From the NCBI GenBank assembly GCA_029259935.1, contig JAJDEH010000114.1, positions 1 through 12,520 of the forward strand: a stretch of DNA of 12,520 nt, in the 5' to 3' direction. Below are positions 8,124 to 12,520 of the stretch, in pieces (within the stretch, counting starts at the first letter, position 1; every line of letters begins with the position of its first letter). Origin of the DNA: Planctomycetota bacterium. Lineage in GTDB: Bacteria; Planctomycetota; Planctomycetia; Pirellulales; Pirellulaceae. Under the pieces are notes generated by a model. That model was not told the origin of the DNA, did no database searches, and was given only the letters and a program-made list of their open reading frames with translations. A program made the position numbers and the translations under genes.

Positions 8124-8867
8124 ATGGTACAGCACGAGCGGGATGAACACCTCAGTCGAATTTCGACCATGTGGACCATGATTCGCGCCGCGCATGGGGA
8201 TGACCCCGATCAGGCCAATGCGGCCATGGTCGGCATGATCGAGAATTACTCAGGCGCCGTGTACCGGTACTTGCTCGGCGTGCTACGAAATTCCGACGCC
8301 GCGGACGACGTGTTTCAGCAGTTTGCTTTGCGTACGGTGCAAGGCGCGTTTCGCCGCGCAGATCCCGAACGAGGCCGGTTTAGGGATTACTTGAAGGTCT
8401 CGGTGCTGCGATTGGTGACCGACTATCACCGGGGCCAGCGCCGGGCGGCGGTCCAATCCTCGGACGACATGGCGGACGCGCGGGAATCGCCGCGCGAAAC
8501 GGGTGACGCATTTGAAAATAGTTGGCGCGATGAGCTATTGGCGCGAGCCTGGAACGCGCTGCGGCTGGCTGAGGAAGAAACGGGCCAGCCATTCTTTTCG
8601 GTTTTGAACTACCGCTCTCAGTTGCCCGATGCAAATTCAACCGAGATGGCGGCCGACCTGACCGAGCAACTCCATCCCGAGAAGCCCTACACGGACGCCG
8701 GGATTCGCAAAACATTGCAGCGAGCTCGACAGCGCTTCGCGGACCTGCTGCTCGGTGAGGTCCGGCAGACGCTCGAAAACGCGGATTTGGACACCGTTGA
8801 ACAGGAACTCGTCGACCTCGGGCTTCATTCCTACTGCCGCTCGGCGCTCGCCCGCCACCGTGGTTGA
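8124..8867 (+). CDS. ECF-type RNA polymerase sigma factor, planctomycete kinase-linked type
   Basis: This 247-residue protein has a sigma-70 region 2 at about residues 40-107: YSGAVYRYLLGVLRNSDAAD, then DVFQQFALRT, then GRFRDYLKVSVLRLVTDYHR. A region-4-like helix-turn-helix lies at about 170-212 (KPYTDAGIRKTLQRARQRFA). Region 3 is absent, as in ECF factors. The linker between regions 2 and 4 (about 108-165) is longer than in ordinary ECF factors and includes an acidic segment. About 35 residues follow region 4 and could contact a partner. ECF groups encoded next to Ser/Thr kinases have been described for planctomycetes, and this gene is divergent from such a kinase. The start is uncertain: no good ribosome-binding site precedes the ATG at 8124, and an internal ATG at 8169 is possible. 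The stop codon lies inside a 12-bp tandem duplication. Confidence 0.88.
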   Translation: MVQHERDEHLSRISTMWTMIRAAHGDDPDQANAAMVGMIENYSGAVYRYLLGVLRNSDAADDVFQQFALRTVQGAFRRADPERGRFRDYLKVSVLRLVTDYHRGQRRAAVQSSDDMADARESPRETGDAFENSWRDELLARAWNALRLAEEETGQPFFSVLNYRSQLPDANSTEMAADLTEQLHPEKPYTDAGIRKTLQRARQRFADLLLGEVRQTLENADLDTVEQELVDLGLHSYCRSALARHRG

Positions 8868-8881
8868 TTCCGTGGTTGATT
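8858..8881 (+). repeat. Perfect 12-bp tandem duplication over the sigma-factor stop codon
   Basis: CCGTGGTTGATT is present twice in a row, at 8858-8869 and 8870-8881. The stop TGA of the sigma gene (8865-8867) lies in the first copy, so the second copy is untranslated. Confidence 0.9.
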
Positions 8882-8909
8882 CCAGGGCTGGGCCGGGCCA
8901 AGTTGAGTA

Positions 8910-9281
8910 CTAGCCGCCCGCTTGGCGTTGTAGTTCCGCGCGCACTTCGGGCAGCGGGTATTCGAGGATCTGCAAATCTTGACCGGCGATTTCCTTTAGC
9001 CGCTTCCAACCGCGCGTGACCAATAGTTCGCGCTGACGAACGAAGTCGGCATCGAGTTGCCGCTTGTCAAATGGTCCCTCGACCGTCAGCGCGGGAAAGC
9101 CGTCGTCCACCACGAATTGCGCCAGTGAAGGATTGCAACGCACGTGCCGTTCCTTGGTTGTGTGCAAGATCTCGGGATCGATCATCCCGATTATGAATCG
9201 CAAGTATAGGTCGCTGTCGGTGATCTCCTCGACATCCTCGCCGCACACTTCGCAGAGATAACCTTCGTCGCATTTGGCCAT
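8910..9281 (-). CDS. Small Cys-containing conserved-type hypothetical protein
   Basis: This 123-residue soluble protein is one I do not recognise by function. It begins MAKCDEGYLCEVCGEDVEEI and has Cys4, Cys10 and Cys13 (CxxC), then ERHVRCNPSLAQFVV with His46 and Cys49. These four to five ligands could form a zinc ribbon. A mixed alpha/beta segment follows, and the C-terminal half is a charged helix (DADFVRQRELLVTRGWKRLK). There is no signal peptide or membrane segment. It starts 33 bp after the dapB stop on the same strand, so it is probably transcribed with dapB; this does not prove a role in lysine synthesis. The ribosome-binding site is weak (AGG, about 10 nt upstream). Its cysteine pattern and composition make a real gene more likely than a chance frame. 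Confidence 0.8.
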   Translation of the reverse strand: MAKCDEGYLCEVCGEDVEEITDSDLYLRFIIGMIDPEILHTTKERHVRCNPSLAQFVVDDGFPALTVEGPFDKRQLDADFVRQRELLVTRGWKRLKEIAGQDLQILEYPLPEVRAELQRQAGG

Positions 9282-9314
9282 GGGATCAGCGCCTAAGTAA
9301 TTTCCATTGCGTCG

Positions 9315-10109
9315 CTAGAGATTGAGGACGTCGTACATATTGTACATTCCCGGCTCTTGCCGCGCGACGAACTTGCCGGCGGCCAATGCGCCCAGGGCGT
9401 AGCTGTCGCGGTTCGTGGCCCGTACGGTGAGTTCAATCGTCTCGCCCAACAAGCCAAACACGATCGTGTGTTCGCCCGGGTTGTCGCCGACGCGCAGAGC
9501 GTGGTAGCCGATTTCGTCTTGGGACCGCTGCCCCGTAATTCCTTGCCGGCCGTGAGAGTGCGTTGATTGCCCCATCACGTCCGCGATGATTTCGCCGAAT
9601 CGCAACGCCGTCCCACTGGGCGCGTCTTCTTTGTAGCGATGATGTCGTTCGATGATTTCGACGTCCGCGCCCGACGGCGCATCCTTGAGCGTCGTGGCGG
9701 CTATTTCCGCGAGCTTCATGGTCAGGTTCACCGCCATGCTCATGTTGGGGGCGCACACGATGGGAATCGTCCTGGCGGCGTCTCGGACAAGCTCCTTTTG
9801 TGCGTCGCTTAAACCGGTCGTGGCCAAAACGAGCGGTAGTTTTCGCTCCAAACACATGCGCGTAATCGACTCGGCACCAGCCGGAACCGAAAAGTCGATG
9901 ACCGAATCGACCTGCTCGGTAAGTTCGCTTGAAATCGGAAATCCGGTCGGCTTTACCCCCGCGACGGTTCCGGCATCTTTGCCTTGGTCGGGATGCTCGG
10001 ACCAATCCAAAGCGGCGACTAATTGCAGATCAGGATCTTCGCTGCCCAATGCGACCAGCCGCTTGCCCATTCTGCCGGCGGCTCCGTTGATGGCGACTTT
10101 AGTTGTCAT
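9315..10109 (-). CDS. dapB: 4-hydroxy-tetrahydrodipicolinate reductase
   Basis: This 264-residue cytoplasmic enzyme makes tetrahydrodipicolinate from the DapA product with NAD(P)H, in the diaminopimelate/lysine pathway. The nucleotide-binding motif VAINGAAGRMG is at residues 5-15. The cofactor/substrate motif CAPNMSMAVN covers 119-128. The signature ERHHRYKEDAPSGTA (154-168) contains the catalytic His-His pair (156-157), Lys160 and the substrate-binding GT. Length is normal for the family (about 240-270). I chose the ATG at 10109-10107, with GGAG 11 nt upstream; a TTG seven codons earlier is less likely because that GGAG would then be coding. A second DAPSG (143-147) just before the signature is unusual. 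The small hypothetical gene follows at 33 bp, and thrC lies upstream on the same strand beyond a repeat element. Confidence 0.95.
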   Translation of the reverse strand: MTTKVAINGAAGRMGKRLVALGSEDPDLQLVAALDWSEHPDQGKDAGTVAGVKPTGFPISSELTEQVDSVIDFSVPAGAESITRMCLERKLPLVLATTGLSDAQKELVRDAARTIPIVCAPNMSMAVNLTMKLAEIAATTLKDAPSGADVEIIERHHRYKEDAPSGTALRFGEIIADVMGQSTHSHGRQGITGQRSQDEIGYHALRVGDNPGEHTIVFGLLGETIELTVRATNRDSYALGALAAGKFVARQEPGMYNMYDVLNL

Positions 10110-10291
10110 GCGTGGATGGACTCCAATCAAATTGGTTGTTTATCGGCCGCGACCTGCCCGTACAACGTGGGCTTGTGGGACACACTTCGTTTGAGCATCC
10201 GCCAGACCACAGTAGGACAGCGTTCCGCAACCGTCCAATCGATGGGCTCGGCATGAGCAGGCTTTCCGGCAGTTCGGATGATGGAGGGAAT

Positions 10292-10481
10292 AGCCGCGAA
10301 AGCGGCGGCAGCATGTAGCCGCGGGCGTAAGCCCGCGGAATGCGAACCGTGTTAACGAAAGCCGCGAACTCGGCGACAGCAACTCCGTATGTACTGTCGC
10401 CGCGTTCGCGGCTTGGGTACGTTTCCAACCTAAAACCATGGGCTCACGCCCATGGCTACATGCTGCCGCCGTTTCACGGCT
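10292..10481. repeat. BIME-like mosaic palindrome 1 (two inverted GTAG-REP units plus inner inverted repeat)
   Basis: The outer arms at 10292-10338 and 10436-10481 are near-perfect inverted copies. Each has a GCCGYGAAA-type hairpin module, then GGCAGCAT, then GTAG, then an 8-bp stem with a 4-nt loop. The left stem is CCGCGGGC/GTAA/GCCCGCGG (10319-10338) with GTAG at 10315-10318. The right stem is CCATGGGC/TCAC/GCCCATGG (10436-10455) with CTAC (GTAG on the minus strand) at 10456-10459. The inner arms 10359-10379 and 10394-10414 are a 21-bp inverted repeat with one mismatch and a 14-nt spacer. The element lies between the thrC stop and the dapB start, so any thrC-dapB read-through transcript would carry it. 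I saw no target-site duplication at its edges. Confidence 0.85.
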
Positions 10482-10499
10482 GTACACTGAAACGATCTC

Positions 10500-11900
10500 C
10501 TACGAGTACAACTGAATCGCTCGAATGATTTCTTCTAGCTCGTTGGGAACCGCCACGGCACGGTTGGCAAACGAAGCTCGCCGCACTCCGCGGCTTCCTA
10601 GCACCTTATTGAATTGTTCTTGGTCGGTGGTGTGATACGCGACGGTGGCGGTCGGATCCTTGAGCAAATGACCCGTGAGGATGCAAACCACTCGCTCGTC
10701 CGCGCTAATGACGCCTTCGTCGTGCAACAGCTTCGCTCCGGCGACACTGGCAGCGCTGGCCGGCTCGCAACCCATGCCGCCGGCACCGACTTGAGCTTTG
10801 GCGTCGAGGATGTCTTGGTCGGTTACTTCGCGGACAACGCCATCGCAAACTTCAAGCGCCCGCAGGCACTTCTTGAGATTCACGGGGCGATTAATTTCGA
10901 TCGCGCTGGCGATGGTCGAAGCCTTTTGATTGTTGGCGTCCAGTTCGTTGTAGTAGTTGCAAGCGATGCACATGTCGCCGCGGCCTTCGTTCCAACGCAT
11001 GTTGCGGTTCTCGTACAGCTCGAACAGCGTATCCGCGCCGGTGGCGTTGATCACGGCCAAACGCGGGATGCGATCGATCAGCCCGAGTTGCTTAAGTTCC
11101 ATGAAAGCTTTGCCGAAGGCACTGGAGTTGCCGAGATTGCCGCCGGGCACCACGATCCAGTCGGGCACTTCCCACCGTAACGACTCCAGCACGCGGAACA
11201 TGATCGATTTTTGGCCTTCCAGCCGGAATGGGTTCACGCTGTTGACCAGATAAATATTAAGGTCGCGGCAAACTTCCTTGACTCGCGCCATGGCGTCGTC
11301 GAAGTCGCCGGCGATCTGCACCGTCAACGCGCCGTAGTCGAGCGCCTGGGATAATTTTCCATAAGAAATCTTACCCGTGCCGATGAAGATCACGGCCTTC
11401 ATCAATCGCGTGACCGAACAGTACATGGCCAGCGACGCGCTGGTGTTCCCCGTCGAAGCGCAGGCTGCCCGCTTGGCACCGATCGCGCGGGCATGTGTGA
11501 AGGCGGCCGTCATGCCGTTGTCCTTGAAGCTGCCCGACGGGTTCATCCCTTCGTACTGCAAGTGGAGGCGGCCCGCGTTGAGCCCCACATAGCGTCCGAC
11601 GCTGTCGGCCTGCTGAAGCAGTGTCTGCCCTTCACCGACGGTAACGATCGATTCAGGCTTGGCGAACGGCAGCAATTCGCGGAACCGCCAGACACCGCTG
11701 AACCGCAACGGATCGTGCCGTTGGGACCACAGTTTTTCGATGTCTGCCCACGAGGTCGGCGGCTGAGCACGATCCCATTCGTAAGCCACGTCTAAAAGAT
11801 CGCCGCACTTCTTGCACGCCACCAAGGACTCGCCCGCATCATAGGTCTCGCCGCAATCGGGCGAAATGCACTTTTGGTAGGCGAACTCGGAAAGTGACAC
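10500..11900 (-). CDS. thrC: Threonine synthase (PLP-dependent)
   Basis: This 466-residue enzyme converts O-phospho-L-homoserine to threonine. The N-terminal zinc-ribbon-like segment has Cys11, Cys16, Cys29 and Cys32 ([11 protein letters not shown], then [10 protein letters not shown]), as in many bacterial and archaeal ThrC proteins. The PLP lysine is Lys126 in [11 protein letters not shown]. The phosphate/substrate loop STGNTSAS spans 149-156, and the glycine-rich PLP-phosphate loop [12 protein letters not shown] spans 251-262. Length fits the family. Related fold type II enzymes such as cysteate synthase are the main alternative, but ThrC is favoured. The start is a GTG at 11900-11898; an in-frame stop lies at 11925-11927 and no other good start is available. 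No ribosome-binding site is visible, so initiation may be weak or leader-dependent. REP/BIME-like elements lie on both sides, 18 nt beyond the stop and about 240 nt before the start. Confidence 0.93.
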   Translation of the reverse strand: MSLSEFAYQKCISPDCGETYDAGESLVACKKCGDLLDVAYEWDRAQPPTSWADIEKLWSQRHDPLRFSGVWRFRELLPFAKPESIVTVGEGQTLLQQADSVGRYVGLNAGRLHLQYEGMNPSGSFKDNGMTAAFTHARAIGAKRAACASTGNTSASLAMYCSVTRLMKAVIFIGTGKISYGKLSQALDYGALTVQIAGDFDDAMARVKEVCRDLNIYLVNSVNPFRLEGQKSIMFRVLESLRWEVPDWIVVPGGNLGNSSAFGKAFMELKQLGLIDRIPRLAVINATGADTLFELYENRNMRWNEGRGDMCIACNYYNELDANNQKASTIASAIEINRPVNLKKCLRALEVCDGVVREVTDQDILDAKAQVGAGGMGCEPASAASVAGAKLLHDEGVISADERVVCILTGHLLKDPTATVAYHTTDQEQFNKVLGSRGVRRASFANRAVAVPNELEEIIRAIQLYS

Positions 11901-12141
11901 GGCGATTGTGGTGGGTAGAGGCAGTTAAGTCGGCTAGGATTTCGCAGCGCGATCTCGAACCGAGAGTCGAAACCAGCTTGAGACGCGACCACGGTTGGAA
12001 TGTGGTAGTCTATTCAAGCACAAATCACGAGACAAGCGGGACAGGGTTTGCTCCCGTCGGCACAATTTCTGGCGAGATTAACAATTGCCATCATGAAGAC
12101 TTATGTCGCAACTTAACCGCAATCGTTTGTCCGCCGTTTTG
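11901..12141. other. thrC upstream region, no gene seen
   Basis: This stretch between thrC and the second mosaic palindrome has no frame with a ribosome-binding site and protein-like composition. It contains a candidate promoter for thrC and ordinary mixed sequence otherwise. I saw no T-box or riboswitch-like pattern that I could support. Confidence 0.5.
12007..12035 (-). promoter_or_regulatory. Candidate thrC promoter
   Basis: On the minus strand, TTGTCT (12035-12030) and TAGACT (12012-12007) are separated by 17 bp. Each matches the sigma-70 consensus at 4 of 6 positions. A start near 12000 would give a leader of about 100 nt. The match is only moderate. Confidence 0.3.
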
Positions 12142-12143
12142 AA

Positions 12144-12350
12144 AGCCGTGAAACGGCGGCAGCATGTAGCCACGGGCGTCAGCCCGTGGGTCGAGGGAAG
12201 AACCTCTAAACAAGCCGCGAAAGCGGCGACAGCAGTTCTGGGATTGTTGCACAGTTCTTGGTGCTGTCGCCGCTATCGCGGCTCGGTTCTCCACGACCGG
12301 CTATCCGCCGGCTCACGCCGGCGGCTACATGCTTTCGCCGTTTCACGGCT
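12144..12350. repeat. BIME-like mosaic palindrome 2 (two inverted GTAG-REP units plus inner inverted repeat)
   Basis: This has the same plan as the element at 10292-10481. The left outer arm (12144-12189) has GTAG at 12166-12169 directly before the stem CCACGGGC/GTCA/GCCCGTGG (12170-12189). The right outer arm (12305-12350) has the stem CCGCCGGC/TCAC/GCCGGCGG (12305-12324) directly before CTAC (12325-12328). The inner arms 12212-12233 and 12263-12283 are an inverted repeat of 21 bp with one mismatch (GAAA versus GATA loop). The inner spacer contains a short direct repeat, CAGTTCT, near 12233 and 12252. The right outer arm differs from the others in having TTTCGCC instead of GCCGCC after CTACATGC. 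Confidence 0.85.
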
Positions 12351-12520
12351 TTTGCGGGCATTGCGGCACCCGCCAGAAAAAATCAATGGCCCGCTTAACT
12401 ACTGGCTTCGAAGATTCGGCTTTCTAGTTCTTTTAGCAGGATGAGCCTTTTTTTTTGATCGGCTTTTCCGCATGATGGCATGTCGCTGTTGCGATGCGAG
12501 CTGGCTTGGCGGTGCCGTGG
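12351..12520. other. Window end, no gene assigned
   Basis: No complete gene is visible. A run of nine T (12448-12456) follows AGGATGAGCC, but no convincing stem precedes it. A short frame from an ATG at 12475 runs off the window and is too short to judge. Confidence 0.4.

Noticed and set aside
10099..10528. Several short open frames in and around the repeat between dapB and thrC
   Set aside because: They are translations of the palindromic element and flanking DNA. Similar frames appear in the second element, so they follow from the repeat.
10292..12350. CRISPR array
   Set aside because: The repeats are inverted and nested rather than direct and regularly spaced, and there are no uniform spacers or cas genes.
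10292..12350. Composite transposon carrying thrC
   Set aside because: No transposase is present, no target-site duplication is visible at the element edges, and each element is itself palindromic in the way expected for BIMEs.
12441..12456. Rho-independent terminator ending in nine T
   Set aside because: No stable GC-rich stem directly precedes the T-run; the best pairing (GGCT with AGCC) is only 4 bp with a loop of more than 20 nt.

Overview
The window looks like chromosomal DNA from a planctomycete, probably Pirellulales-like. The evidence is a high-GC genome with a twin-arginine Gfo/Idh/MocA oxidoreductase, a DUF1080-like protein tail, a very large Ser/Thr kinase fused to WD40 repeats with the usual planctomycete C-terminal tail, and an ECF sigma factor divergent from that kinase. 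No rRNA, tRNA, phage genes, transposase or CRISPR array was seen.

Layout, left to right. The C-terminus of a DUF1080-like (3-keto-disaccharide hydrolase) protein (1-107) is followed by a YceH/DUF480 winged-helix protein (152-922, +). A hairpin (922-958) separates this from a convergent, repeat-rich Gly/Ser/Tyr/Pro lipoprotein (983-2134, -). About 600 bp of non-coding DNA follow, then a Tat-exported oxidoreductase (2735-4051, +). This converges on a 1206-residue zinc-finger/kinase/TM/WD40 protein (4216-7836, -). A 287-bp divergent regulatory region separates the kinase from an ECF-type sigma factor (8124-8867, +). Next come a small Cys-rich hypothetical protein (8910-9281, -), dapB (9315-10109, -) and thrC (10500-11900, -).

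How the genes fit together. The sigma factor and kinase look like one signalling pair: the kinase starts with an Hx3Cx2C motif of the kind found in zinc-binding anti-sigma factors. dapB and thrC both belong to the aspartate-family amino-acid pathway (lysine/diaminopimelate and threonine) and lie on the same strand. dapB may be co-transcribed with the small hypothetical gene, 33 bp downstream.

The most striking non-coding content is two ~200-bp mosaic palindromes at 10292-10481 and 12144-12350, one on each side of thrC. Each holds two inverted units in which the tetranucleotide GTAG directly abuts a perfect 8-bp stem with a 4-nt loop. The four stems differ in sequence, but every change is compensated on the other side. 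This is the architecture of REP/BIME elements, which are mobilised by RAYT (TnpA_REP) transposases. Each element also contains four copies of a second short hairpin module.
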